DNA of 64,000 nt. It comes from Marinifilum fragile JCM 15579. GTDB lineage: Bacteria; Bacteroidota; Bacteroidia; Bacteroidales; Marinifilaceae. A program made the position numbers and the translations under genes. The notes beneath the pieces are model-generated. The model was not told the origin of the DNA and did no database searches. It saw nothing but the letters and a program-made list of their open reading frames with translations. Positions within the stretch are counted from its first letter, which is position 1. Each line of letters begins with the position of its first letter. The stretch spans positions 62,001-126,000 of the forward strand of contig NZ_BAZX01000003.1 in assembly GCF_001310955.1 (NCBI RefSeq), written 5' to 3'. Of this stretch, positions 8,768-18,735 are shown piece by piece.

Positions 8768-8803
8768 GCAAAAAACCCCTTTCGATTTTTATCAAAAGGG
8801 GTT
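8768..8803 (-). terminator. Terminator of the FKBP gene pair
   Basis: Arms aacccctttcgat and the matching aaaaggggtt (about 8774-8803) with a T-run on the minus strand, shortly after the lipoprotein FKBP stop. Confidence 0.85.
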
Positions 8804-8839
8804 CTGTTTTTAATATATCGTCCTGAAACTACAGGTCAA

Positions 8840-9544
8840 TTATTTTTTAGGTTCTGCTGGTTTTACAATTTCCAGAAGTTCAACTTCGAAAATCAAAGTT
8901 TCGTTTGGACCTATATCACCACCTGCACCACGAGGACCATAAGCCAAATTAGCAGGAATGAACAATTCGTATTTAGAACCAACAGGCATTAACTGAAGAG
9001 CTTCAGTCCAACCTTTGATTACACGGTTTGCAGCAAAAGTAGCTGGTTGATTTCTTTTGAAAGAAGAATCAAACTCTTTACCATCGATAGTTGTTCCACG
9101 GTAGTGAACTTTTACCTGATCTGTAGCAGCTGGTTTTTCACCAGTACCTTCAGTAATTACTCGGTATTGTAATCCACTAGCAGTAGTAATAATACCTTCT
9201 TTTTTAGCATTCTCAGATAAGAATTTTTCGCCTTTAGCAATATTTTCTTCACCAACTTTTGCTTGAAGAGCTCTCATGTAAGTGTTAATTACAGAACCAC
9301 TTTCACGCAATTCAATTTTCAAAGAATCACCATCAATCACATCATAAATACCAGCAAGGATAGCTGCTTCGTTAAATTCAGTGATGTTGCTTTTCTTTAG
9401 GTTTGTTCCGAAGTTAATACCAATAGCGTAACTAACAGAATCAATTTGATTATTTAAGGCTACATCCTTATTTCCATTTTGGTTACAAGAAACAAGGGTC
9501 ATAGCACCTAATCCAAGTGCAAGAGACAATGCTTTTAGTTTCAT
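8840..9544 (-). CDS. FKBP-type peptidyl-prolyl isomerase, lipoprotein
   Basis: 234 residues. The N-terminus is a lipoprotein signal (hydrophobic run, then TLVSC, Cys20), so it is anchored in the cell envelope. Residues about 30-115 form the FKBP_N dimerisation helix bundle, and about 120-230 the FKBP catalytic domain with VKVHYRGTTIDGKEFDSSF and GSKYELFIPANLAYGPRGAG. It resembles Mip/FkpA folding helpers. It lies 24 bases behind a second FKBP gene with which it shares much of the sequence; the two look like a tandem duplication. Confidence 0.93.
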   Translation of the reverse strand: MKLKALSLALGLGAMTLVSCNQNGNKDVALNNQIDSVSYAIGINFGTNLKKSNITEFNEAAILAGIYDVIDGDSLKIELRESGSVINTYMRALQAKVGEENIAKGEKFLSENAKKEGIITTASGLQYRVITEGTGEKPAATDQVKVHYRGTTIDGKEFDSSFKRNQPATFAANRVIKGWTEALQLMPVGSKYELFIPANLAYGPRGAGGDIGPNETLIFEVELLEIVKPAEPKK

Positions 9545-9568
9545 TTTGCGTTGTATTTTGGTTAATTA

Positions 9569-10171
9569 TTAAACTATTTCTAACAACTCAACTTCAAAAA
9601 TAAGAGTTGTGTGAGGACCGATTAAGTTACCAGCACCTTGTGCTCCGTAAGCTAAACCAGAAGGAACATATAATTTCCATTTCGATCCAACAGGCATTAA
9701 TTGAAGAGCTTCAACCCATCCTGCAATTACACCATTCACTGGGAATGTAGCAGGCTCGCCTCTGTTAACAGAGCTATCGAAAACAGTTCCATCAATTAAA
9801 GTACCGTGGTAGTGACATTTTACGCTATCAGTACCTTTTGGTAAATCACCATTACCTTCTGTAATGATTTCATACTGAAGACCACTTTCAAGAGCAGTTA
9901 CACCTTCTTTTTTAGCATTTTCCGATAAGAATTTTTTTCCAGCTTCGATTGCTACATTAGCTTGCTCTTCTTGAACTTTAGTGAAATATTCTTGAAGGAT
10001 TTTGTTTGCTTCATCTGGAGAAAGTTCTGGCATTTTACCATTGAATGCAGCATCAAGAGCTTCCATGAATGGCTCAGTGCTAATGGTTTTTACTCCTGAT
10101 GTAATTAAGTTGCTAGCAATGCTTAAACCAAGGCAGTAGCTTACTTTGTCTTGTTCTTCTGTGTACTTCAT
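9569..10171 (-). CDS. FKBP-type peptidyl-prolyl isomerase, cytoplasmic (FklB-like)
   Basis: 200 residues with no signal peptide. The FKBP_N domain (1-85) is followed by the catalytic domain with VKCHYHGTLIDGTVFDSS and GSKWKLYVPSGLAYGAQGAG. It shares the AKKEG...SGLQY...ITEG linker with the downstream lipoprotein copy, which supports a tandem duplication with one copy routed to the envelope. Both genes form one transcription unit ending at 8768-8803. Confidence 0.92.
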   Translation of the reverse strand: MKYTEEQDKVSYCLGLSIASNLITSGVKTISTEPFMEALDAAFNGKMPELSPDEANKILQEYFTKVQEEQANVAIEAGKKFLSENAKKEGVTALESGLQYEIITEGNGDLPKGTDSVKCHYHGTLIDGTVFDSSVNRGEPATFPVNGVIAGWVEALQLMPVGSKWKLYVPSGLAYGAQGAGNLIGPHTTLIFEVELLEIV

Positions 10172-10288
10172 TTTATATAATTATTTTGTTACTTGCTTTT
10201 TGATTTATGATTAGTATGATCATAAAGATCGACTAAGGTAAGGCTTTTCCTTCACATATGCGAAACTGCATATGAAATTAAGTTTTTT

Positions 10289-11008
10289 TTACAATTGTTC
10301 GGCCGTTTTTATCGGTTCAAAATCATCGATTCGGGTGGCTCGTAACATTTCTCTTTTTCCAGGAGGGCCGGGAAGTCGTTTTACCTTAAAACCGGCAGCA
10401 CGTAAGGCTCTTTTCACAATTCCTTTAGTACAGTAGGTGGTAAGTATGGCTTCTGAATTTGTGGCCTGATAAATTTTCTCAAAAATAGCCTGACTCCATA
10501 AATCTGGTTGCACGTCTGGTGCAAATGCATCGAAGTAAACCAAATCATATTTTGATGGAAAATTGAATTCAATTAAATCTCCCTGAAGTTTATGCAAGGT
10601 GAAATTCTCATTGATTTGCACATCGATATTCCACTCACAGGAATGCAATTTTTGGAACATTTCCGAAGCTTCCTTATTGGTTTGTTCGGCATAGTTTAAG
10701 TTCTCTATTAATTCTTTTTCAAGAGGGTAGAGCTCTATAGAGTGATAAATTACTTTTCTCTTCTGTTTTTCAGCCTCTGTTACCGTTAAAAAACAATTTA
10801 ATCCTGTTCCAAATCCAATTTCCAGAATGTGTAATGGTTCCGGTTGTGCGAAATGAAATCCTGCATTCAGGAAAATATGCATCGATTCCTGAATCGCCCC
10901 ATGGGTAGAGTGATAATGCTCATCCAAGTCGGGCATATAAAATGTATGAGAACCATCTTCGGTAACCTTGAGCTCCCTTTTTAATTTGTTCATCCGTTTA
11001 TTTTTCAT
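10289..11008 (-). CDS. mnmD: tRNA 5-methylaminomethyl-2-thiouridine methyltransferase
   Basis: 239 residues with a class I SAM-dependent fold. The SAM motif is LEIGFGTGLNCFL, the DUF752/MnmD signature is YDLVYFDAFAPDVQPDLW, and the C-terminus has AGFKVKRLPGPPGKREMLRA. This is the methyltransferase half of E. coli MnmC on its own, as is usual in Bacteroidota; the oxidase half is absent here. It finishes mnm5s2U at the wobble base of several tRNAs. The start could also be the second Met five codons later. Confidence 0.9.
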   Translation of the reverse strand: MKNKRMNKLKRELKVTEDGSHTFYMPDLDEHYHSTHGAIQESMHIFLNAGFHFAQPEPLHILEIGFGTGLNCFLTVTEAEKQKRKVIYHSIELYPLEKELIENLNYAEQTNKEASEMFQKLHSCEWNIDVQINENFTLHKLQGDLIEFNFPSKYDLVYFDAFAPDVQPDLWSQAIFEKIYQATNSEAILTTYCTKGIVKRALRAAGFKVKRLPGPPGKREMLRATRIDDFEPIKTAEQL

Positions 11009-11031
11009 GTTTTTGTAGGATGTAAATTACT

Positions 11032-11079
11032 ATGAGTAAATAATCATTCCAGTGCGTGAGTTAATAATTATTTACTCAT
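11032..11079. repeat. Perfect 13-base inverted repeat at the MATE stop codon
   Basis: Arms atgagtaaataat (11032-11044) and attatttactcat (11067-11079) are exact complements separated by 22 bases. The inner arm contains the last codons and stop of the MATE gene. No T-run follows, so it is either a processing or stability hairpin between the MATE and mnmD genes, or chance. Confidence 0.6.
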
Positions 11080-12581
11080 GGACGTTTCATCTTTTAATTG
11101 ATTAATTACAATTGATGTTTGACGCAATCTGCTTGGTAAAATTCGAATCCAGAATTTTTGAAAAGGCAAAGGATGATTGTTTTCAGGATGTTTGTAAAGT
11201 ATGAGTAAAAACCATAAGAACAATACACTTCCCTTTAATATGCTAGATAAAGTTAATCCCCACCAAACTCCTGTAGCAATAATGGTATCAGGACTAATTA
11301 GCTGACTAAATTTGGGCAGGAAATCTATTAAGGTGTAACTTAAAAAGAAAGCTAAGGGGATACGTAATACATTGCCCGAAATACCAACGATAGCTGGAGG
11401 AATCGCCCTTCCTATTCCATTGAAAGCTCCTGTAGCAGTGATTTCAACACACATTAAGATTTGAGAGAAACTTAAAATAATTAAATAAACAACCCCCATT
11501 TGAATTACTTTTTCCTCTTCTTGGCTCATGAATAGGCCAAAAATAGCCTCTCCAAAAAAGAAGAAAAGAATTGTACTAATGACTCCAATAAAAGCAGCAA
11601 TTCCCAGCGTAGTGAAAAAACCTTTTTGGATTCTATCCCATTTGCCCGCACCAAAATTCTGACCGGTGAATGTTCCCAAAGCTGTTGAAAAACCCAAAGC
11701 TGTCATCCATGATAATGCCTCAATTTGGCCCCCAATGGCTTGGACGGCAAAGGGGCTTTCATCTCCTCCAACAATGTTATTCAAAACCCGAGCTAATATC
11801 ATAGCCAAGAAAGCAAAACAAACCGACTGCAAGGCAACAGGACCACCAACTTTAAGAATTGGTTGCAAAAATTTTTTTTGAATTTTGCCCAAATAGTGTT
11901 TAATGTTTAGAGGATTTTGTCTGATATGCAGATTGTAAATAAAGATCACAAACACCAAGAATTGTGAACCAACAGTCGCAATTGCAGCACCTATTGCTCC
12001 TAAAGCAGGAATATCTCCCCAACCAAAAATCAAAATTGGATCAAGAATAATATTTAAAAACAAGCCAATGGAGTTTACAATAAAAGGAGTACGAGTGTTG
12101 CCAATTCCATTGTATATGCCCGAAATACTAATGTTAGAAAAAGTAAATGGCATACCAAAGGAAACGAATCTTAGGTAATCAACTGCTGTCTGATTTACAA
12201 ATTCACTCTCAATATTAAATGCACTGATAATTGGGTGAGCAAAAATCCATACAATTGCAGCAAATGCGGTTGATATTATCAAAGACAAACTGAAAGCATT
12301 TTTAGCAAATGACTTGGCATCATCGAGATTTTTTCTACCAATTGATTGAGATATTCCTACCTCGCGCCTATTTTGGTAATATACATTAATGAAGATCCAA
12401 ACCAAACCAGGTAAAGAGCCATTCCAACTGCACTAACCGTTTCCTTTCCAACATGCCCTAGCCAAGCCATATCCGTCATGTTATAGGACATTTGCACAAA
12501 TGAAGTGGCAATGATTGGAATTGCCAATTTTACAATTTGCGTAAATATATTTCCTGATGTAAGATCTTTGATTTTATTCAC
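11068..12581 (-). pseudogene. MATE-family efflux transporter, one frameshift
   Basis: The N-terminal 74 residues are read in one frame (from 12581) and the rest, about 430 residues, in another. They join if one base is added near 12357-12363: the first frame ends ...MYITKIGAR-stop and the second resumes EVGISQSIGRKN, exactly as an intact MATE protein would read. With one base restored the length is 504 residues with 12 helices, normal for MatE/NorM-type antiporters that expel drugs or toxic metabolites. The rest is well preserved, so a sequencing error is more likely than decay. It is divergent from dinB. Confidence 0.85.
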
Positions 12582-12688
12582 TTTCTATTGACTTGCTTGT
12601 ATAATTTGAAATTGGGCGTAAAATTACAAAAATGGCAGCGATTATTTTTTGATTGCCCCATGATTATTCAAATATTTGCACTGGAAAT

Positions 12689-13753
12689 ATGGAAGACATT
12701 CGAAAGATAATTCACATTGATATGGATGCCTTTTTTGCTTCGGTTGAGCAAAGGGATAATCCTGAATTGCGCAATAAACCCATAGCTGTTGGAGGTGATG
12801 GAGATAGGGGAGTTGTTGCGGCTGCAAGTTACGAAGCGCGTAAGTTTGGAGTTCGTTCTGCTATGCCTTCAAAAATTGCAAAAAAGCGCTGTCCACATTT
12901 AATCTTCGTTCGTGGTCGCCATGATCGTTACAAGGAGGTTTCCAACCAAATCATGAGCATTTTTTACGAGTATACCGATTTGGTAGAACCGCTGTCCATC
13001 GATGAGGCATTTTTGGATGTTACCCACAACAAAAAAAATCTGCCGTCAGCTACCTTAATTGCCCAGGAAATTAAAGCTCGAATTAAAGAGGAGACTAGTT
13101 TGACAGCTTCTGCGGGAATATCGGTAAACAAATTTTTGGCTAAAATAGCTTCTGATGTAAATAAGCCCGATGGGTTGTTCGTGATTCCTCCCAAAAATAT
13201 CGAGAGTTTTATCAACGATTTGCAAATTGACAAATTTTACGGTGTAGGTAAAGTTACTGCTGAAAAAATGCATAAACTTGGCATTTTTAGAGGAAAAGAC
13301 TTAAAAGAAAGAAGTCTTTTGGATTTAAGCAGATTGTTTGGCAAGCATGGAACTTATTATTACAATATTGCCAGAGGGATTGATGATCGACCTGTAAACC
13401 CGAACCGAATCAGGAAATCGGTTGGAACTGAACATACCTATCGAAATGATTTAATCGATACCCAGGAGATTAAAAAAGACCTGAGAAAAACGACAGAATC
13501 ATTGGTTCGCAGACTAGAAAAAAGTGGATTTAGAGGCAGAACCTTAACTTTAAAGCTAAAATATAGTAACTTCGAGCAGGAAACTCGAAGCAGAACCCTA
13601 TTTGGGGTATTTGAGGGTTTCGAGATGATTCAGAAAAATGCAGAAGAGCTTCTCGATCAGGATGAGCTCAAGAATAGTATTCGATTAATAGGTCTGACTG
13701 TATCGAATAGAGTGGATGAATCGGAACCCATGCAGCTTACAATTGATTTTTAA
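12689..13753 (+). CDS. dinB: DNA polymerase IV
   Basis: About 354 residues from MEDIRKIIHIDMDAFFASVEQ; the frame opens at 12653 but the polymerase begins at the ATG at 12689. Y-family motifs are the DMDAFFASVE metal site, SYEARKFGVRSAMPSKIAKKRCP (fingers) and the palm motif LSIDEAFLDVT (catalytic Asp-Glu). The C-terminal little-finger domain ends ...VSNRVDESEPMQLTIDF. The final QLTIDF resembles the QLxLxF clamp-binding tip. The protein makes error-prone translesion copies. No LexA box was recognised upstream. Confidence 0.94.
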   Translation: MEDIRKIIHIDMDAFFASVEQRDNPELRNKPIAVGGDGDRGVVAAASYEARKFGVRSAMPSKIAKKRCPHLIFVRGRHDRYKEVSNQIMSIFYEYTDLVEPLSIDEAFLDVTHNKKNLPSATLIAQEIKARIKEETSLTASAGISVNKFLAKIASDVNKPDGLFVIPPKNIESFINDLQIDKFYGVGKVTAEKMHKLGIFRGKDLKERSLLDLSRLFGKHGTYYYNIARGIDDRPVNPNRIRKSVGTEHTYRNDLIDTQEIKKDLRKTTESLVRRLEKSGFRGRTLTLKLKYSNFEQETRSRTLFGVFEGFEMIQKNAEELLDQDELKNSIRLIGLTVSNRVDESEPMQLTIDF

Positions 13754-13921
13754 TAGATCAATTCTATTGATTCTTTAGTGGAATCAGATAACAATAAACC
13801 ATTTTATAAATGATATCAGAGGATATTATTCTGATTGATATTGTCGATTGTTAGCAGATGATAATCGAATATTTATAATTTTATTAGTCAATAAAAGACT
13901 AAGGTGTATTTTATTTTAAAC

Positions 13922-14704
13922 ATGAGAAAAAACTTAATCAAATCACTCTTTATTGTTTTGATTGCTGCCCTATTTTGTTCATGTGCAGTAACATCAAAAT
14001 CATCTGCCGAAAAGGTAGAATCACATTACACCATTAATGCCGATCTGGATGCCATATCGACAAAGGATACCAGTTTTTTTAACTTGATTAATTCGTACAA
14101 ACACCAGTTGGATGGAGAGATGAATACCATAATATCCTTTGCTGAAATGGATATGCTTACGGATAAACCAGAAGGCCTGCTATCCAACTTTCTTGCCGAT
14201 GCCATGTTCGAAATTGGTAACGATTTTTGTGCTGATCAGCAATTAAAGCATGGGGTTGATGTGGCCTTGTTGAACATGGGAGGAATCAGAACCTCACTCT
14301 CGAAGGGAGAAATATCTACCGGAAGGGTATACGAAATGTTACCTTTTAAAAACAAGTTGGTAATTGTTGGAATGGAAGGCAAACAGTTGGTGGAATTGCT
14401 TCATCGCGTTGCTTACTTTGGTGGCGAAGGCGTAAGTGGAGTTAAAATGGGAATTAAAAACAGAAAAGCGGTAAACATTCTTGTGGATGGAAAGCCAGTT
14501 GAGCCAACGAAAATATACCATGTTATGAGTGTTGACTACCTGGTGAATGGTGGCGGCGGATTTACCGCCTTCGAACAACGCAAAACATTCCGACACATGC
14601 ACCGATTGTTGCGTTCGGAAATCATTAAATACATGAGCGAGAAACACAATAAGGGAGAAAAAATATCGGCTAAACTTGATGGGAGGATTTACAATGTGGA
14701 ATAG
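13922..14704 (+). CDS. Lipoprotein with 5'-nucleotidase C-terminal domain
   Basis: About 260 residues from MRKNLIKSLFIVLIAALFCSC, a lipoprotein signal with the modified Cys in CSCAV. The remainder matches the 5_nucleotid_C domain, which carries the substrate-binding pocket in UshA-type enzymes: NFLADAM, ALLNMGGIRTSLSKGEI, YEMLPFKNKLVIVGMEGKQL and VNGGGGFTAF. The metal-binding catalytic half is absent and is encoded by the next gene, whose start overlaps this one by 11 bases. The two polypeptides probably work as one periplasmic nucleotidase or phosphoesterase. Confidence 0.87.
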   Translation: MRKNLIKSLFIVLIAALFCSCAVTSKSSAEKVESHYTINADLDAISTKDTSFFNLINSYKHQLDGEMNTIISFAEMDMLTDKPEGLLSNFLADAMFEIGNDFCADQQLKHGVDVALLNMGGIRTSLSKGEISTGRVYEMLPFKNKLVIVGMEGKQLVELLHRVAYFGGEGVSGVKMGIKNRKAVNILVDGKPVEPTKIYHVMSVDYLVNGGGGFTAFEQRKTFRHMHRLLRSEIIKYMSEKHNKGEKISAKLDGRIYNVE

Positions 14705-15625
14705 AAGAGAATTTATTACGAAATTGGGTTTAACCGGGGCATTTTTAAGTAGTGGATTATTTACCAAATCGCTTTTTGCAGCTTCGATCAGCAAGCATAA
14801 AATTACCTTATTGCATACCAACGATTTGCATTCGCGCATTGAGCCATTCCCGGAAAAGGATCCAAAATATGGTGGATTGGGTGGTTTTGCCCGATTGAAT
14901 GCTTTGGTAAAAAGATAAGAAGAGAAGAGGAGCATGTATTGCTATTGGATTGTGGTGATGTTTTTCAGGGAACGCCATATTTTAACTTTTTTAAAGGAGA
15001 AGCAGAATACAAATTGATGTCGAAAATTGGTTACGATGCCGGTAATATTGGAAACCATGAGTTCGACAATGGTATTAAGGGGATTACCTCGCAAATAAAG
15101 AACCGTAATTTTCCTTTGCTAAATGCCAATTACGATTTTAGCGGAACCGATTTGGAAGGTAAAATTCCTCCATACCAGATCTTTGAAAAGGGAGAGCTTA
15201 AGATTGGTGTTTTTGGTCTGGGTGTTGATCTTACTGGTTATGTGGAACCTCAAAACCGCGAAACCATTACTTATATCGATCCGGTGGATGTCGCTAAGGA
15301 TATGGTTCGAATCCTGAAAGAAGAGAATCATTGCGATTTGGTAGTTTGTCTTTCACATATGGGACATACCAGCAATATTGGTGAAGATTCCGATATGGAA
15401 TTTGCCAAGCAAACCAGAGGCGTTGATGTGATTTTAGGCGGTCACTCCCATACTTTATTGGAAAAACCAGAACGAGTGAAAAACCTGGATGGCGAAGAGG
15501 TAATTATCAACCAGGTAGGTTGGGCCGGAATTGCTTTGGGAAGAATCGATTTTTATATCGATAAGAAAAAGCAAACCAAATTGGCAGATTCACAATTGAT
15601 GAAAGTAGACGGAAGGTTAGCCTGA
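14694..15625 (+). pseudogene. Tat-exported metallophosphatase (5'-nucleotidase N-domain), one frameshift
   Basis: It starts at the ATG at 14694, six bases after an unusually clear GGAGG. The N-terminus NRREFITKLGL is a twin-arginine signal. The calcineurin-like catalytic motifs are LHTNDLHSR, LLDCGDVFQGT, GNHEFDNG, LSHMGH and GGHSHT. The frame breaks at an A-run at 14909-14913 (stop at 14916) and resumes as IRREEEHVLLLDCGD if one A is added, giving 310 residues. It is the catalytic partner of the preceding lipoprotein; in UshA both parts are one chain in the opposite order. The break is probably a homopolymer error. Confidence 0.86.
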
Positions 15626-15792
15626 TACCGATTGGTATTTTGATTCAGAATTTGATAGGGACTGCATTATACCTTAATTATTTCGAAACATAAATGGTAT
15701 AAAATTATTATTTTTGGGGCTTTGACTATCAGATCGTATGATAAAACGAGTAGGATTGAAATAATTATTACTTCAATAGCCATCGGCACGAC

Positions 15793-16689
15793 ATGCGAGA
15801 AAATTATGAACGGATGAAATTTGAGCTGAATAAATCGAATTGGGCCGAAACCGAAGGGTGGCTATCCATTATAGGAAATATTGTACTCTTTATTATAAAG
15901 TATTGGGCCGGATTGGTTACTGGATCCATTGCTATTATTGCAGATGCATGGCATACTTTGTCTGATAGTTTGAGCTCTGTTATTGTATTAATAGGAGCGA
16001 AAATTTCGAAAAAACCTGCCGACGATGATCATCCTTTTGGACACGGTAGGGCCGATTTAATTAGTGCCTTTATTATTGGGATTCTGTTACTGCTGGTAGC
16101 CTTCGATTTCGTATTGGAATCCTATCATACTTTAAAAGATGGTGAATCATCGCAGTTCGGAACCATTGCCATTGTGGTTATGATTGTTTCCATTGTGGTG
16201 AAGGAAGCCCTTGCACAGTTTGCCTTTTATGGCGCTCGCAAAACCAACTCGAAAGTACTAAAGGCCGATGGATGGCACCATCGTAGCGATGCCATATCAT
16301 CATTGGTTATTTTGGTAGGTATTTTTGTAGGGAAATATTTCTGGTGGATAGATGGTGCATTGGGGATGATTGTTGCCTTCATGATTGGTTATGCAGCCTA
16401 CGAAATCATCAGGGATTCCATTCATTCCATTTTGGGCGAAAGTCCCGATCAGCAATTGTTAGAGGATTTGAAGAAAACTTGCGAGGAGGTCTATCCGCAT
16501 GCCATCAATCCGCATCATTTCCATGTTCATTCTTATGGCGACCATACCGAGATAACCTTCCATATCAAACTGCCACACGATATGTCGATAAAAAAAGGGC
16601 ACGACATTTCCACCGAAATTGAAAAGAAAATCAAAAGGAAATTTGGTTTTGCGGCAACCATTCATATTGAGCCTCGGGATCATGTGTAG
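15793..16689 (+). CDS. Cation diffusion facilitator (CDF) metal efflux transporter
   Basis: 298 residues with six helices and a cytoplasmic C-terminal metal-binding domain. Metal-site motifs are in helix 2 (ADAWHTLSDS) and helix 5 (ADGWHHRSDA), both HxxxD, plus DDDHPFGHGR after helix 2. The C-terminal domain is His-rich (NPHHFHVHSYGDHTEITFHI). The HxxxD pairs indicate Zn(II)/Cd(II)-type proton antiport, though the metal is not certain. It stands alone and converges with the EamA gene. Confidence 0.92.
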   Translation: MRENYERMKFELNKSNWAETEGWLSIIGNIVLFIIKYWAGLVTGSIAIIADAWHTLSDSLSSVIVLIGAKISKKPADDDHPFGHGRADLISAFIIGILLLLVAFDFVLESYHTLKDGESSQFGTIAIVVMIVSIVVKEALAQFAFYGARKTNSKVLKADGWHHRSDAISSLVILVGIFVGKYFWWIDGALGMIVAFMIGYAAYEIIRDSIHSILGESPDQQLLEDLKKTCEEVYPHAINPHHFHVHSYGDHTEITFHIKLPHDMSIKKGHDISTEIEKKIKRKFGFAATIHIEPRDHV

Positions 16690-16722
16690 GATGATAACCT
16701 CATCCTACCTTTTGCGACAAAT

Positions 16723-17669
16723 TTATTTTGATACCTCTGCGAGCACTCTTTTCTTCTTCTTCCTCGAGAAAAATACCGCAGTAACCGCACCACCAAGAAC
16801 CAAAATCGCACCAATTATCGAGTAAAGTGTCATGCTTTCTGGCTGTATCCAGCTTACCTGAAGGGATGTAAGAACCGACATGGTAATAAGGGTAATAATT
16901 GGGTTAAGGGTTACGATAATGCTCACCTTGTAGGCCTCGGTATACTTAAATGCAAGAGCAATAGATCCATAAGCAACTAAAGTGTTTACACCAAGAAATA
17001 CCACAATGGCCCAGGTTTTAAAATCCAAACCCTGGAAAGCAGAAATATCGGCCATAGGCGTGTAAATCAAAGCTGGAATTCCATACAGTACCATATTCAA
17101 AACCTGTGCAGGATGTTGTTGAACCAATTTCTTTTGCAAAACGGCATACAGTACCATGTGACTGCCCCTAGCTCAACCCAGAAAAAGCCAAGGTTAAAAG
17201 TATTGGTATCGTGAATAAAGGTCTGCAGTTGGGTGCGGTAGAACAGGAACAAACCAATGCCTGCAATTCCAAAACCAGCCATTTGTTTTAGGTTCAGCTT
17301 TTCTTTAAAGAAAAAAACTCCAGCCAGCGCCAGCATAATGGGGCCGCTTTGTATGATAATTTGTGCATTGCTCGGACTGGTATAATTCAAGCCTTTTAAG
17401 AATCCAATGTAGTTTATCCCCAAGCCAATTGCTGCAATTATGAGCAAAAGAGGTGGACGTTTGATAATGTTCAACTGCTTTCGATCGCTTATCAGGTAGT
17501 AGATAAACAAGACCAAAAAGGCAAAAGAGAATCGAAACCATACAATGCTGATGGGATCGATATCCTTAAGGGCCACCTTTAAAAAAATGGGAAGAAAGCC
17601 CCATAAAAATGCAGTGACCATTGCGTAAAGTACGCCCTTATAATTACTTGAAGAAGCAATTGAGTTCAT
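16723..17669 (-). pseudogene. EamA-family (DMT) permease, one frameshift
   Basis: Two frames together make a ten-helix drug/metabolite transporter with two EamA repeats. The first (from 17669) runs to ...FFWVELGAVTW and then reads out of frame; the second resumes VLYAVLQKKLVQQHP. Adding one base at about 17155 joins them into 315 residues, the normal length. The substrate is unknown. The break falls between the two EamA repeats, so decay is possible, but the rest shows no damage. Confidence 0.84.
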
Positions 17670-17809
17670 TATTTTTTTTATTTAGAATGAATAAAAGCAA
17701 TCAAAAGTAGAAAAAAAATGATTCGCTGGTACTCCTAAATGAAAAAATAACAGGAAAGTAACATGTAGGCTGTTAGGAGCTGTTGCTTATATAATAAATG
17801 ATTGGTTTT

Positions 17810-17842
17810 ACATGTCTAGCATCTTTGAGATGCTTGACATGT
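17810..17842. repeat. REP-like palindrome, copy 1
   Basis: Fifteen-base arms (17810-17824 and 17828-17842), one mismatch, three-base loop, with core agcatctttgagatgct. A second version with the same core lies at 62192-62224. It follows the S24 repressor gene, and with no T-run it is not a standard terminator. Confidence 0.6.
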
Positions 17843-17867
17843 TATATGTAGATAGCTCGTTGTTATA

Positions 17868-18563
17868 TTACGGCAGCTGAAAAGAAACAAATCCCAATGC
17901 CTTCCATACCTCTACCACTTGATTCAGGCTTACCTCGAAGGATAGGTATTCTTTATTATCGGAGTTCAATAGCAATTGATTGTTATCAAAATCCTTTACC
18001 ACGCGTTTGTACACAATGCCATCTTCGGTAGTCACCACAATATGGCTGGTGTTGTTTTTAATCAACTCCCAATCTTGCACATACTCGCAAATAATGTATG
18101 ATCCTGCAGGTACTGGCAACATGCTTTCTCCCTCAATTTGGAATGCACGATAGGTTTTGTTTTCCGATAGTTCGGCAAATGGCATTCTAAAGTTTGGCAG
18201 CTCGCTAATGAATTCGGCATCCGAGTGGCCATTTAAATATCCGGCTGCAGCCTTAACAGGAACCAAAGAAATCATCTCGTCGTTCTTTTCATCCACCAAA
18301 ATGGGAAGAATTCTCAGGTTTTCTCCTTTTGTGTCTTGTTTCTTTTCCTTCTCTTCTTGCGCAATATCCGATTTCACCAACTCATCAAGATTTCTGTTGA
18401 AATAATCGGAATACTTTAAAAGGGTAGATATTTTTGGAGTACTTCTTTTTTGTTCGTAGGAGCTAATTGATGAGGCTCCAATTCCTATGCGAGCAGAAAG
18501 TCTGCTTTGCGATAGTCTTTTTCTAATGCGTAAATGTTTAAGATTCTTATTTAGATTTTTCAT
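17868..18563 (-). CDS. XRE-type repressor with LexA-like S24 peptidase domain
   Basis: 231 residues from MKNLNKNLKHLRIRK; the frame continues upstream to 18800 but has no sensible start there. An N-terminal helix-turn-helix (RLSQSRLSARIGIGASSISSYE) is joined by a charged linker to an S24 domain. This has the catalytic Ser in GESMLP and Lys in GIVYKRVV, the pair used for self-cleavage in LexA and phage CI-type repressors. It may therefore respond to DNA damage or another stress. It is divergent from the aldehyde dehydrogenase gene. It may be of phage descent, but no phage genes are near. Confidence 0.88.
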   Translation of the reverse strand: MKNLNKNLKHLRIRKRLSQSRLSARIGIGASSISSYEQKRSTPKISTLLKYSDYFNRNLDELVKSDIAQEEKEKKQDTKGENLRILPILVDEKNDEMISLVPVKAAAGYLNGHSDAEFISELPNFRMPFAELSENKTYRAFQIEGESMLPVPAGSYIICEYVQDWELIKNNTSHIVVTTEDGIVYKRVVKDFDNNQLLLNSDNKEYLSFEVSLNQVVEVWKALGFVSFQLP

Positions 18564-18735
18564 GAAATTTCTGTGTGTGAATTTTGAGAACAACAAAAGT
18601 AGTGCTTTGAAGCTTTCTTTCAGCGATTTTATGCGATTAAAGCAAAATTTAGTCCCGAAAAACTTTGGGGAGATTGGGGGGTAATCAGGACAAAAACTTG
18701 TATTTTGTGTAGGCAAAAATATAAACACACATACA

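Noticed and set aside
10255-10274. Terminator for mnmD from the perfect catatgc/gcatatg palindrome
   Set aside because: The T-run lies on the plus-strand side, the wrong side for the minus-strand mnmD gene; no plus-strand gene ends there.
12357-12581. Separate small membrane protein gene before the MATE gene
   Set aside because: Its sequence is the natural N-terminus of the MATE protein; the break is a one-base frameshift.
15625-15641. Terminator after the metallophosphatase gene
   Set aside because: Stem of only five pairs (atacc/ggtat) with a three-base T-run; too weak to call.
18664-18707. Bacteroidota promoter for the aldehyde dehydrogenase
   Set aside because: A TTTG and a TATTTTG are present, but the spacing is about 33 bases instead of about 19.
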